DNA of 64,000 bases. It comes from Mojavia pulchra JT2-VF2 (GTDB taxonomy: Bacteria; Cyanobacteriota; Cyanobacteriia; Cyanobacteriales; Nostocaceae). Position 1 is the stretch's first letter. Each line of letters begins with the position of its first letter. Of this stretch, positions 16,682 to 27,900 are shown in pieces. The stretch is from assembly GCA_019359325.1 (NCBI GenBank), contig JAHHHN010000021.1, positions 1-64,000 of the forward strand. The letters run 5' to 3'. Position numbers and translations under genes: made by a program. The notes below the pieces were generated by a model. It was given only the letters and a program-made list of their open reading frames with translations, did no database searches and was not told where the DNA came from.

Positions 16682-17407
16682 GGTATTCTCCTAAGCATAT
16701 CTGCTGTACCTCAAAAAAACTTCGATAATTGATAACCAAAAACTCTCACTACAAACTATCTACCAATTACCGGAACATATAAATACATATACTTGGGGCG
16801 ATATCCGGTTGTTTAAATATCAGGGCTATGGTAGAAAAGCTGCGTGAATTGGGTTCAATCTTTAGCGAAGGATTTTAGTTTTAATTCATTGCTTCATGCT
16901 GATGTTCTGAGATAGCGACTCTTAATGTTTACCAAAGAAAATCGCCGTTTTTCCTTTGATTGGTTTGACCTATCTTTTAGCTTAAGGATTTTTTTAGTAG
17001 TTGTCAAAAGAGCCGAAATCAAAAAAAATAGGAGTAGTTTTTTTATCAAAAAAGGGTTTTTTGAAATGTATCAAACTTAGCAGCTTCAAAAAACTTAAAT
17101 GTAACCGTACAGCTTTTTATTAATTTAATTACGTTTTGAAACAATTAAATTGTAGTTTTAATTACAAATCTTCTGAATTGAACTTGTCTAGAGTAATCGT
17201 ACTCAATAAATAGTTAGCTTTTATAAATTTCTAGGACTTAGCCTCAATGTTTATGAAAGAAGCTTCTAATATTCATAACAATATGTAGATAAAAAATATA
17301 TCCTTCAATAGAATTATTTAGCAATTAATTTTAGGTGACTGTGAGGTTTATCAATTACCCTATCGTTTCGCCTAACCGCCTACTAAATTGATGTACGGCT
17401 TGATTTA

Positions 17408-17610
17408 TTCAAATAAATCTTTGGGTTCGTATCGTTCATGCAGCAAAAAATCTATTGACGCTATCATGAGATAAATCTTCCATAATTTCTGCCAAACGTG
17501 TGCAGCCTGGATATTTTGATTTTGCCAGTAGAAACAACGTATAAGTATCCAAGTCACCTCCGCACTGTTGATGTCTTAGTAATCGCTCTAATCGCCCGAA
17601 CCCTAAATAC
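17408..17610 (-). pseudogene. Transposase N-terminal remnant
   Basis: On the minus strand the frame reads TYTLFLLAKSKYPGCTRLAE, then IMEDLSHDSVNRF; one base missing in a T-run separates it from LLHERYEPKDLF in the adjoining frame, which then stops. SHDSVNRFLLxERYEPKDLF is a characteristic N-terminal stretch of cyanobacterial DDE transposases (IS701-like by memory). Only the N-terminus survives, so it is a dead IS fragment. Confidence 0.55.
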
Positions 17611-17650
17611 AGACAGGTAAGTTATCTGTTTTTCACGCCTCTAGTAACTA

Positions 17651-17685
17651 GCGATCGCCTACAACACTGCGCTCCGCGCAATCGC
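17651..17685. repeat. Nested HIP1-anchored palindromic repeat
   Basis: HIP1 GCGATCGC at 17651-17658, then TGCGC-TC-CGCGCA and ATCGC. It has the same architecture as the element at 37-72. Confidence 0.5.
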
Positions 17686-18209
17686 TTGTTTTTCGCATTT
17701 TTATGCACGTATTGCTTTTATTGTCAATACGTAATAACGGTTTTAAGGGCATTCATTTGTCAAGTGGATAAATAATTTGGCAATTGACATCCTACGGCTA
17801 CAAAAACGAGCATAGTCATGTTTTCGTAGCTGTGCGATGAGTTAAAGAAAGCTATGCCTATCCACAAGCTGTTTTGCCTCTACGCACCTGATCGCCATTA
17901 AAGTATTCATTGTTACTTGCTATGCACAAGGAATTAAAGAAACCTAGCTTTTTCATAAGCAAGCTATGACTTCTGCTAGAGGGATAATTACTTTTTTCCA
18001 GTTAATCTTGATTTGTACTCAAAATAGTCAATTGGCTGGAAAATAGGTTAGATTTTACCAGTTTTCACCACTAACCTATTACTCCATTTGTCAGGTTATT
18101 TACAGCTAGAACCTAATTTCGGTTTCTAATGAAAGTAGCCGAATTTGGCGACAGCTAATGAATCCTGTAACTGTGAAAAAAATCAAGAATGAACCATTGG
18201 AGTATTGGA

Positions 18210-18593
18210 ATGAAAAATTTGTTTTCTCAAGCGATCGCTCATATCAGTTCCCTGTTTAATGGACTGCAAGCAAAGCGCTTCTTGGCTGTTGTCCTAGTTG
18301 GTTTTCTCGTGCTGACGACAAATATTAATTCTGGACGCGATGACAAAGCCTTGCGTGAAACTGTCCGCGAACGAGTAGAACAGAATGATGCTCAAAGACC
18401 AAAAACAACAGGGCAATGGAATAGAGAAGCTCGTGAAACTGAAGACTCTCCTGGTGAACGGCTTCAGAAGATTGGCAAAGAATCAGCAGAAGCTTTCAAA
18501 GAATTTGGCTCAGGCTACGCAGAGGGTGCTAATAAAACTGCTGGTGACGTAAAAGAAGGTGCAGCAAAAGCAGCCGACAATATCTCCAGATAA
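18210..18593 (+). CDS. Small exported or membrane-anchored cyanobacterial protein
   Basis: About 127 residues from the ATG at 18210, chosen because GGAG lies 7 bases upstream; the upstream in-frame ATG (18189) lacks a site. An N-terminal hydrophobic segment (RFLAVVLVGFLVLTT) precedes a hydrophilic domain rich in Arg/Glu (ALRETVRERVEQNDAQRPKT) and a C-terminal Gly/Ala/Lys tail (YAEGANKTAGDVKEGAAKAA) reminiscent of LEA/CsbD-like stress peptides. Similar Nostocales proteins are sometimes labelled low-temperature-induced; function is unproven. A strong terminator follows. Confidence 0.65.
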   Translation: MKNLFSQAIAHISSLFNGLQAKRFLAVVLVGFLVLTTNINSGRDDKALRETVRERVEQNDAQRPKTTGQWNREARETEDSPGERLQKIGKESAEAFKEFGSGYAEGANKTAGDVKEGAAKAADNISR

Positions 18594-18682
18594 GAAGTAC
18601 GACACTGGCATTGAGTACTAGTACTAGCGATAGTTGCAATCTGCAATCGCACATGAATTTCTGAGTGCTTGCTTAAATCCTT

Positions 18683-18714
18683 AAATCTGCGCTGGGTAGA
18701 CCCAGTGCAGATTT
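18683..18714 (+). terminator. Strong hairpin terminator
   Basis: Arms AAATCTGC-G-CTGGGT and ACCCAG-T-GCAGATTT around a 2-base loop, 90 bases after the stop at 18593, then ATAGTTTATAG. It is a very stable stem; the modest T-tract weakens but does not exclude an intrinsic terminator. Confidence 0.6.
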
Positions 18715-18730
18715 ATAGTTTATAGATGTA

Positions 18731-18858
18731 ATATGATGTCCGGCAAATCACCCTGAATATGTCATTGCGAGTGGAACGAAGTCAAACGACGCAATCGCAA
18801 AGTTTTTGGGATTGCTTCCCTTCGGTCGCAATGACGGTTATTTAAACGGACATGATAT
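18731..18858. mobile_element. 128-bp MITE-like element, copy 2 (inverted)
   Basis: The reverse-complement counterpart of the element at 11932-12059, same length, differing at only a few positions (for example TTCCCTTCGG against the equivalent TTTCCTTCGG). Ends are ATATGATGTCCG and CGGACATGATAT. It lies two bases before the stop-side end of the next minus-strand gene. Confidence 0.7.
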
Positions 18859-18860
18859 AA

Positions 18861-19178
18861 TTAGGAATGGAAATCGGCAATCATGACTACTTCAAGTATT
18901 AGGAGTAACCCTAGCACAATCCAAGAAATCAGATTGCAAAGTTTTCTAGCTCTACCATGCTGACTTTTCCTAACAACCCAAGCCCAAATTTGCAAGATTG
19001 AAGCTAGAAGCAACCATCCGAAGAGAAGAAAGAAACCAGGGCCAGGGCCATAAAGAAAAAATCCAGTCCAATCCAACGGTTTTACCCCAGGTGCCATACC
19101 TAGAAGAATCAGGTAAAGGATAAGAATTCCACTAATGGCAGCGAGGATAAAAAACAAGAGCAGAGTGCCTAGATTCAT
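18861..19178 (-). CDS. Small membrane protein, unknown function
   Basis: 105 residues with three hydrophobic spans: about 5-28 (LLLFFILAAISGILILYLIL), 45-68 (GPGFFLLFGWLLLASILQIW) and 82-102 (LISWIVLGLLLILEVVMI). The loop between spans two and three is basic (RKSQHGRARK). I do not recognise the family. Its stop region abuts the MITE-like copy at 18731-18858, so the gene's 3' end may use the element as terminator. Confidence 0.5.
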   Translation of the reverse strand: MNLGTLLLFFILAAISGILILYLILLGMAPGVKPLDWTGFFLYGPGPGFFLLFGWLLLASILQIWAWVVRKSQHGRARKLCNLISWIVLGLLLILEVVMIADFHS

Positions 19179-19346
19179 TGGTGGTGCAATTCAAAGCTGT
19201 AATTGCAGAGAATGCCAGTAACTATTTAGTTAATTGGCGACTTTGTACAGCTATATACTATACCGTATACTGATTGCGGGGTTATTACTACGTTGGCTAG
19301 GTGCGATCGCAATCATGTCGTAGTGGTTAATGAATAATACAGAGGT

Positions 19347-19430
19347 GATCGCCCTACAGCCCTTCGGGCATCCTACGGCAGGCGCTGCGCTGAGTCCCGA
19401 AGGGACACGCTACGCGAACGCGCAATCGCG
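19347..19430. repeat. REP-like dispersed repeat
   Basis: Hairpins CCC-TTC-GGG and GTCCC-GAA-GGGAC with CTACGCGAACGCG are typical of Nostocales REP-type intergenic repeats. They lie in a 396-base spacer between the 105-aa membrane protein gene and the carotenoid-protein gene; that spacer is otherwise empty apart from the terminator below. Confidence 0.5.
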
Positions 19431-19470
19431 CATCGATAAGGTTAGTTAGACTCTTATAAAGCAAAATAGT

Positions 19471-19510
19471 GGCACTACTAAAAAGTTCTGTGAAGCTTTT
19501 TAGTAGTGCC
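19471..19510 (-). terminator. Perfect 15-bp stem terminator
   Basis: Arms GGCACTACTAAAAAG/CTTTTTAGTAGTGCC with a 10-base loop, 65 bases beyond the stop of the minus-strand carotenoid-protein gene. There is no obvious T-tract on the minus side (ACTATTTTGC follows), but the stem is perfect. Confidence 0.6.
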
Positions 19511-19574
19511 AAATAATTTTCTTACACAAATCTAGCGCTAACAGCTAGAGCAAACGGTGCGTTACAGCAAAGGC

Positions 19575-20051
19575 TTAAACTCTCTTGCCTTCTTGCTTGG
19601 CTGTACCCATATCAACCACAGCACTACGCATAAAGTTAATCCGTTGCTCAAATTCCAGCTGCTTGATGCGGTTTACAAAGTCATTGGTGGATTCAGGCAG
19701 TTTGTAGTCGGAGGAAACTTGGATGACATTGCCCTGTTCCATACCCTGTGCTAGCAGTAGCCACACTTCCAGCCTGGCGCTGGATGCAAGAGCGTTGTAG
19801 GTTTGGGTAAAGGAGGATTCGTTACCACTGACAATATCTCGTTGTGCTTGCAGTTGTTGCTCTTGAGGCAAGGCAGCAATCTGGTCATATAGGGTAGTTG
19901 CAGGCTGAGTTACAGAGAAACCAGGGTCGGGATTGAGTTGCTCTTTGAGATCCAGATAGCCGTACCAAAGCAGACCAAGCTGGGTGTCGGCATCGAAGCG
20001 ACGAAACTCATTTACAGCTTCTGTGGTGGTGTTATCGGTTGCGTAGGTCAT
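19575..20051 (-). CDS. Helical carotenoid protein (OCP N-domain paralogue)
   Basis: A 158-residue stand-alone homologue of the N-terminal domain of orange carotenoid protein. Visible hallmarks are EFRRFDADTQLGLLWYGYLD (OCP has FKQLSAEDQLALIWFAYLE), the following helix with PQEQQLQAQRDIVSG, LEVWLLLAQGMEQG with a tryptophan matching a carotenoid-contacting Trp, and the end INFMRSAVVDMGT. It lacks the NTF2-like C-terminal domain, so it is an HCP: a carotenoid-binding singlet-oxygen or bilisome-energy quencher not itself light-switchable. No CTDH or FRP neighbour is present. Confidence 0.85.
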   Translation of the reverse strand: MTYATDNTTTEAVNEFRRFDADTQLGLLWYGYLDLKEQLNPDPGFSVTQPATTLYDQIAALPQEQQLQAQRDIVSGNESSFTQTYNALASSARLEVWLLLAQGMEQGNVIQVSSDYKLPESTNDFVNRIKQLEFEQRINFMRSAVVDMGTAKQEGKRV

Positions 20052-20422
20052 AAAATTTTCCTAACTCTAAATTGCGTTGGATGAAGGGAGGAATCTCCTC
20101 TCCTTCAAATAAGTTAATAAATACATTCGGTAAGTTAACCCTGCATTTGATAGAGATAGGATTCACACCTAGAGACTGATGCAGCTTCAATAACTACTTA
20201 CTAGGTATCGTTACAATGATTATGATTGCGGAAATTCTTCGCTAACGCCGATTACGATCGCTGAAGCAACCTTGATCTCAGTCCACAAACAACGACCCAA
20301 TAAAGTACTGATGGTTACTGGCGATCGCGTCTTGCAGATAACTCTACACATAACTGATGCGATCGCCTTTGGTACGTTAACAAGCCAGTCTGACAGTGTT
20401 AAAGTGCGCCATCATCTAACGG
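20052..20422. other. Spacer between carotenoid protein and kinase operon
   Basis: 371 bases with two or more HIP1-like sites near 20322 and 20359 and no coding frame. It contains the carotenoid-protein promoter and the 3' end of the kinase operon. Confidence 0.45.
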
Positions 20423-21967
20423 TTATCCACAATGAGTCCTATCTAGATTAGTTAATTTTGAAGCGGCAAGTTCTGGCGATCGTTGTTGCACAGGAATGGT
20501 AATAGTAAACTCTGCTCCCTGTCCAGGTGCTGAAATACATTGCATCTGCCCTCTATGTTTAGAGACAATTTGATAACTAATGCTTAATCCCAAACCTGTA
20601 CCTTTGCCAACAGGCTTTGTAGTAAAAAAGGGATCAAAAAGATGTTGCAAAACATCTTTAGTCATTCCCGGCCCATTATCTGCAATTTGAATAGAAACAA
20701 AATCATTGTCAACGATTGTAGTGCGAATCCGAATCTGGCTACGACAAGACTGAGCATTTTTAATCAGCGGCTCTTTTTCATACTCTTCTAAAGCATCAAT
20801 TGCATTAGCAATCAAATTCATAAATACTTGATTGAGTTGTCCGGCATAACACTCTACTAACGGCAAATTTCCATATTCTTTTACTAGTTCAATACTTGTA
20901 TGATTTGTAGTAGCTCTCAGTCGATTATGCAAAATTAAAAGTGTACTATCTAAGCCTTCGTGTATATCAACTGGCTTCATTTCCGCTTCATCTATACGAG
21001 AAAAGTTCCGCAATGACCGAATAATTTCGCGGATGCGATCAGCGCCAATCTTCATTGAAGATAACAGCTTCGGCAAGTCTTTAATCACAAATTTTAAATC
21101 CATTGCCTCTGCCTGCTCCTCAATTTCTAGCGATGGAGAAGGAGTATTTTTGCCATACAAATGCAAGAGGTAAAGCAAATCTTGAGTATATTGACTTGCG
21201 TGATTTAAATTTCCATAGATAAAGTTAACTGGATTATTAATTTCATGGGCAACCCCTGCCACTAGTTGTCCAAGACTAGACATTTTCTCACTTTGTACTA
21301 ACTGGCTTTGAGTGTCTTGCAGTTGGCGAAAAGCAATTTCTAGATGATTGGCTTGTTCTCGATAACGAGTTTCTGATAGCTGTAAGGCTTGTTCTGTTAC
21401 AATCCGCTCTTGGACTTCCTGTTTCAGCTGTTGATTTGCTTGTTGAAGTTCAGCAGTTCTTGCATCCACTCGTTTTTCTAATTCAGCAGTTAATTGTAAA
21501 AGTGCTTGCTCTGCGTTCCGGCGCTCTTGAATCTCTTGTTCTAAACGCAGAGAATGCTGTTGTAGTGTTTTTGTCAAGTTTCGCAGGTGTAGATGAATAT
21601 TGACACGAGCTAAAACTTCTTCATGCTGCAATGGTTTAGTAATGTAGTCTACCGCCCCAAGATTCAATCCTTTTACCTTATCTACTGTTTCCGACAGTGC
21701 AGTCATGAAAATTACGGGAATATCTTTTGTACTTTCCTTAGCTTTTAAATGACGGCAAGTTTCAAAGCCATCCATTCCAGGCATAATCACATCTAACAAG
21801 ATTAAATCAGGTAAAGCATACTCCACCTGTTCAATCGCATCTTCACCATCTTGAGCAACTAAAACTTGGAACCCTAGATCTGCTAGAAAATCGAATAGGA
21901 CTCCTAAATTAGTAGGAGTATCATCAACAATTAAGATAACGTTGTTTTCAGAGTTTTCCTGGTTCAT
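20423..21967 (-). CDS. REC-histidine kinase hybrid
   Basis: 514 residues. An N-terminal receiver (about 8-130: VDDTPTNLGVL, LPDLILLDVIMPGMDGFETC with the phospho-Asp, FMTALSE, YITKP) is joined by a long coiled coil (about 135-230) to a HisKA domain (MSSLGQLVAGVAHEINNPVN, phospho-His about 241) and a HATPase_c domain with NLIANAIDALEE, DNGPGM and GTGLGLSISYQIV. It begins two bases after the stop of the giant kinase gene, so the two form an operon and probably one relay. Output of this REC-first arrangement is usually to a downstream response regulator, not seen here. There are no membrane segments, so it is cytoplasmic. Confidence 0.9.
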   Translation of the reverse strand: MNQENSENNVILIVDDTPTNLGVLFDFLADLGFQVLVAQDGEDAIEQVEYALPDLILLDVIMPGMDGFETCRHLKAKESTKDIPVIFMTALSETVDKVKGLNLGAVDYITKPLQHEEVLARVNIHLHLRNLTKTLQQHSLRLEQEIQERRNAEQALLQLTAELEKRVDARTAELQQANQQLKQEVQERIVTEQALQLSETRYREQANHLEIAFRQLQDTQSQLVQSEKMSSLGQLVAGVAHEINNPVNFIYGNLNHASQYTQDLLYLLHLYGKNTPSPSLEIEEQAEAMDLKFVIKDLPKLLSSMKIGADRIREIIRSLRNFSRIDEAEMKPVDIHEGLDSTLLILHNRLRATTNHTSIELVKEYGNLPLVECYAGQLNQVFMNLIANAIDALEEYEKEPLIKNAQSCRSQIRIRTTIVDNDFVSIQIADNGPGMTKDVLQHLFDPFFTTKPVGKGTGLGLSISYQIVSKHRGQMQCISAPGQGAEFTITIPVQQRSPELAASKLTNLDRTHCG

Positions 21968-21969
21968 GA

Positions 21970-24900
21970 TTAATTCCCTACACTTTTAAGAAATTCACGA
22001 ATTTTTTTTACTTGAAAGCCTTTCGCTAACTGATGTAGTTCTTGGGTGAAGGGAAGGTATTGAACATTTGACGCTTGCAAGTGAGATGCTTGCTCAATAA
22101 TTCCTTTGAGGTCACCTTTCATCGCTAAATTTAGCAGAGCCGTTATTTCCTCAAATGGAGGAAATACCATATTTTGTTCCTCAGAGTAAGACTGAGAATT
22201 GAAAACTTTTTCTACTCTATCTTGATAGATCCATTCTAATCCTAAATATTTTTGTAAATTGGCTAATAATTCTGGTAAACGAATTGGCTTAGGTATAAAA
22301 TCATTGCAACCTACTTCTTTACTTTTTTGTTGATCAAAATCAAAAACACTAGCGGATGTACCAATAACTAAAATATTGTTGATATTTGGCGATCGCCTGA
22401 GCCTGCGGGTTGCTTCAAAACCGCTCATTGTCGGCATCATCAAATCCATCAATATGCAATCTGGCTGTAATTGTTCTGCTTTATTTAAACAATCTTGCCC
22501 ATCCACTGCTTCTATAACCTCAAATCCCAGTGGAGCTAACATTTTCACTAAAATTGATCGGTTCTCTAATCTATCATCAGCAATAATAATTATGCGTTTA
22601 TTACCTCTAAAACCTATGATATTTTGTTTTTCTTCTTTTACTAAGTCTGGAGATTTATCAACTTCTGGCAATTCTAAATCAAAAAAGAAAATACTGCCTT
22701 CGCCTAAAGTACTTTTAACCTGAATTTCTCCTCCCATCATCTGCACTAATTTTCGACTAATAGCTAGCCCTAACCCTGTGCCTTCAATTTTATGGTTGTT
22801 TTCACCTACTTGCTGGAAGGGCAAAAATATTTCTTCTAATTGTTCTGGAGCCATCCCTACTCCTGTATCTTCCACCTGAAACCTAATTTTGTTACTGTTG
22901 TGATAGCCCACTTTTAATCGGACTTCACCTACTTCTGTAAACTTCACCGCATTGCCCGATAAGTTAATTAAAATTTGTCGTAGACGTTTCTCATCTGCTT
23001 TCACGCCTTGAGGCAAGTTAGTGAATGGCTGATAAATTAAAGAAACACCTTTTTGTTGAGCGCGTATTTGGCAAATATCCGCAATACTTTCTAAAAATTG
23101 CGGTAAATGAAACTCGGTAGCATATAGTTCCATTTTTCGTGATTCAATCTTGGCAATATCCAAAACTTCGTTGATCAAATTTAAAAGGTGATCGCCACAC
23201 TGATAAATGATATTTAGACTTTCTTTTTGGGAATTGGTTACATCTTTATCTCGTTGCAGAATTTGGGCATAACCTAAAATGCCATTCAATGGTGTGCGGA
23301 GCTCGTGGCTCATATTTGCTAAAAATTCACTCTTAGCACGATTAGCAGATTGAGCCACTGCTTCTGCTTTTTGTAAATGCATATTTTTTTCTTGCAATTC
23401 CTGCGTTCGCTCTTGGACTTTTGCTTCTAAAGTGGCGTTAGCCGCTGCCAAATCACTATAGAGCCGAGCATTTTCAATAGAAATTGCTGCTTGCGAAGAC
23501 AAAAGTTTTAATATTTCTAATCTACCTGGAGTAAATGCTTCAGTAGTAAGATTGTTTTCTAAGTAGAGAATGCCGCTCAGTTTTCCTTGATGCAGAAGTG
23601 GCGTACATAATACTGATTTAGGCTTGTGGATAACAATATAGGGATCTGTCGCAAAAATCATTTCATGATCTGTATCGCTAAGTAAAACATTTTGCTGCGT
23701 TCTGGCTACATAATTAATCACAGATATGGGTAACTCATTACTAGTATTTACTGGCTTTGATTGCAGCAAAATTAAATCTTCTTGCTCGATTTGAGTTTGT
23801 GCTTCTATTAGCAAAGCACCGTCTACTTCTAAAATTAAATATCCTTTTTGAGCGCCTGCGTTCTCTAGAACAATTTGCATTAATTTAGCCAGTAACTTAC
23901 TCAAAACAATTTCACCAGAAAGAGCTTGAGATGCTTTCATTACTGTAGATAAATCTAAAGCTTGGGAACTATCTTCTGTAAGACTAGTTTTTGTCAGGGT
24001 ATGTTCTTTATTGATAGGTAGCTTATGCAATCGAGAAAAAATTTGTGGATATCTCGATTCTAAGTCTTGGACTTTAGCTTTTGCTCCCCAGCGAACATAT
24101 CCATAATGAGCATCAGTGAGATAGACTTGAGCAATTTTATTTTTGCCACACGACAAATAAAACTCTGCTGCTAGTTCATTTGCTAGAGCTTCTTCTTGGA
24201 TATATCCCTGTTCTTTAGCTCCTTGAATAGCTTTGTCATAATATTCTATTGCTTCTACAATATTTCCTAATATACGTGCTTTCTCTGCTTCTACTAAATC
24301 ATGTTTATGTTGGAAATTACAGGGGGCATAAAACGCCCATTTTTGCATAATTTCTTGATTGATTCCAACTTTATTTAGGGCTTCTTCTCGTTCTTGTTCT
24401 GAAAAGCTAGGTGCTATAGCAAGCAAAGAAAGAGAATAATAGAAATTATGGATAGCTGTAACGACCTGATTAAGGGCACTTTCGGCATATTCTAAAGCTA
24501 GAGATGCATTAGCGATCGCATCAACATAATTTTTAAATAAATAATTATAAAATACTTGAGAAACATATACTGAAAAAGCACACATATAATTTTTAGATTC
24601 AATTAAGTCTTGCAATAACTTTTTATCAGTAACTGTTTGACCATTGAAAATATATTCTTCTTCAGCAATATTAATAAGTTTTAAGGCTAATCTTCTAAAT
24701 GGGTTAATACAAGAAATAGGTAAAATTTGCTTTAGCTGAACCATATAATTTAAGTATTTATTTTGTTGATTAGTAACTAATTCCAATGATTCACCAGTAA
24801 AAAATAGGTGGTCGCAATAATATGCAGAATTGTAGCCAGCCCATCCTAAATCCCCAGTTTCCATACCACTTTCAAATCCTTCTAACATCGGAGATAGAGT

Positions 24901-27900
24901 ACTATTAATATGTTCTTTCCAAGGTCTGATAAAAGTGTTAAATACTAAATTAATTTTGCATTTTAGTTCGGTAGCTCTAAATTTATTTAACAATTTTAAA
25001 GCTAGTTTTCCAGATTGATATCCAGCATCTATTTCTCCTAAAACTCCCGATAAAACTAAACCATACTGACAATATACAAAAGCAGCAATTTCTGAATGAC
25101 CATGTTCAATACAGAGGTTGACCATCGTCAGGATAACCTGCACATAAATGTTAGGAGCAGCAATAAACGCTGGTGGAACAATAACCATCAAAATACGTAG
25201 AGCTGCCAATTGCGAAACATCAGTCATAGCAGGCATATCTTCTAGGTCTTCCAACTCAGGCAATTGCGGTGTCAATTTCTGATCGTTTGGTAAACTTGCA
25301 AGTGAGACGCCTAGCATTTGCAAAACTTGTAGCGCTATATCGATGGCTTTCAGCAATTGATTTTGAGCAAGACAAAACTGGATTTGTAGTTCGTATACTT
25401 GCACTCTGTCCAGCAGTGTTGCAGCTCGTTGGAGAACGATTTCAGCCAAGATAGCTGCTCGCTCAAAGTTAGTGTTTAAATATTCTGCTGATACTGCTTC
25501 AACATAAAGAGCTAGTGCTAGGTCATAGTGACTTTTCCAACTCTCTTCTACAAGAAGTGCTATTCCTGCTGTTAAATACTTAACGGCAGTTTCATAAGCT
25601 GTTGCTGCCTTGGCTTTTTTAGCCGCGATTAGATTAAGTTTTGCTAGCTCATATTTTTGGGTTTGCTGAGTAATCAATTCAGATCCAATATTTAATTGGT
25701 TAACAATCTCAAAAATATTTTCCTCTAACTTAGTTTCTGAAGTATTTTTCAGCAGTAGTTCACCGATTTTTAAGTGAGTTTGTTGTTTTTGACCATCTGG
25801 GATTAGAGAATAAGATGCCTGCTGCACGCGATCGTGCAAAAACCTATAGGCAACTTTTAATTGTTCGGTTGGCTGCTGGGAGGCGACTTCAGCATCAAAT
25901 GCAAGAGGAATTTTATAGGAATTGCTTAAGGGTAAAACTAATCCTGCTTGCAGAGCTTCCCATAATTCGTTGGCAGTTTCTGTTTGAGATTTCTCGTTAA
26001 CAATTGCTAAAAATTCTAAAGTAAATTTGTCTCCAATACAGGCAGCTAATTTTAAAATATTGATTGTTATTGGTGATAGCCTTTGAACCTGACTGACCAT
26101 TAATTCAACAACATTGGCAGTTATATTAATACCTTGTAAGCACTCAATATTCCATTGCCAAATACCTTCAACAAAATTAAATACTAATAAATTCTCTTGA
26201 TATATAAATTTGAGCAATTGAGTTAGGAAAAATGGATTTCCTTGAGTTCTACCGAAAACTAATTCAGCTAATGGTTTAATTTTTGAAGGAATGCTGCGTA
26301 GAGTATCAGCAACTAATTGATCAACACAGTTAATATCCAGAGGTTGCAGAACAATATTATTGATAATAGTTCCAGCCCGTTGAATCTTCTCTAAAGTATT
26401 GAGTAAAGGATGAGTAGCACTGACTTCATTATCTCGATAAGCTCCAATTAACAATAAATATTTGCTGTCTGGCTCGGTCATAATTAACTCGATCAGTTTC
26501 AAAGAAGCTGAGTCTGCCCACTGTAAGTCATCCAGAAATATAACTAGAGGATGTTCAGGTTTAGTAAATACGTGAATAAACTGATGAAATACCCGATTAA
26601 ACCGATTTTGAGATTCCGATGCGCCTAATTGCGGAACCATAGGTTGAGAACCGATAATTTGTTCAATTTCGGGAATTACATCTATAATTACTTGACCATT
26701 AGTACCAAGGGCTGCTAAAAGCTCAAATTTCCACTCTGATAAAGATTCTGCATTTTCTGTTAACAGTTGCCGCATTAATTCTTGAAAAGCTTGAATTAAA
26801 GAAGCATAAGGAATATTGCGTTTAAATTGATCGAATTTACCAGAGATAAAATACCCCCTCTGGCGCAAAATTGGTTTATGAATTTCATTTATCAAAGAAG
26901 ATTTGCCAATTCCAGAGTAACCTGAAACCAGCATAATTTCAGTTTTACCATTACTGATTTGCTCAAATGCATTTAGTAATGTAGTTACTTCTTGCTCTCG
27001 ACCATAAAGTTTTTGGGGAATGATAAATTGGCCGGATAAATCTAATTGACCAATTGGAAAATTAGCAATTTCACCATTGTTTTTTAGTTGCTGGAGGCAC
27101 TGTTCTAAATCTGCTTTTAGACCCAGCGCATTTTGATATCTATCTTCAGCGGATTTAGCTAATAGTTTCATAACAATTTTAGAAACTACCAACGGAACTT
27201 CTGAATTAACTTTGTGAGGCAAAGATGGAATTTTGGCAATGTGGGAGTGAATTATTTCTAGAGGATCACTAGCATCAAAAGGTAGCAAACCAGTCAACAT
27301 TTGATAAAATGTAACTCCTAGAGAGTAAAAGTCGGTGCGATAATCAAGTGACCGATTCATTCTGCCAGTTTGCTCAGGAGACATATAGGCGAGAGTGCCT
27401 TCTAGTAATTCGGGACTGCTAATAGTTTGGTTTTCCCTAAATAAATGTGATGAAATGCTAAAATCTATAATTTTAACAGTTAAATTGTTTGTGTTAATAA
27501 CAATATTGTCTGGCTTAATATCTTTATGAATAACTTGTTTGCCGTGAATATTTGCTAAAGAAAAGGCTAGTTGTATAGCAATTTCAAGAAAACTTTTTAA
27601 TGATAATTTATTTTTATCAATAAAATTTTTCAAAGATGTAGCATTTAAATCTTCTAAAATAAGGGCTAACCCATTTTGATGATTTTCTAACCCTAAAGCT
27701 TTGATAACTCCTTCAACCTCTATCAAGCTTTTAAGTACCTTATATTCATGTCTGAGTTGAGTTAACTCTTCTAAGGTAGGATATTCGGCTTTAAGAACTT
27801 TAACGATGACTGAAGTTGCATCTATCTGTTTAATAGCGCGATATATAACGCTATAAATGCCTTCATACAAGGTTTCAGTAGGAACATAGCCAGGAAGCGC

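Larger units (their letters stand above)
16682..18209. other. Long AT-rich spacer upstream of the oxidase operon
   Basis: About 1.5 kb, mostly AT-rich. It should contain the oxidase-operon promoter; no GTA-N8-TAC (NtcA) site was seen near the start. Within it I find a transposase remnant (17408-17610) and a palindromic repeat (17651-17685). Otherwise nothing recognisable. Confidence 0.5.

Noticed and set aside
16682-16900. NtcA site for the oxidase operon
   Set aside because: No GTA-N8-TAC with a proper -10 spacing was found.
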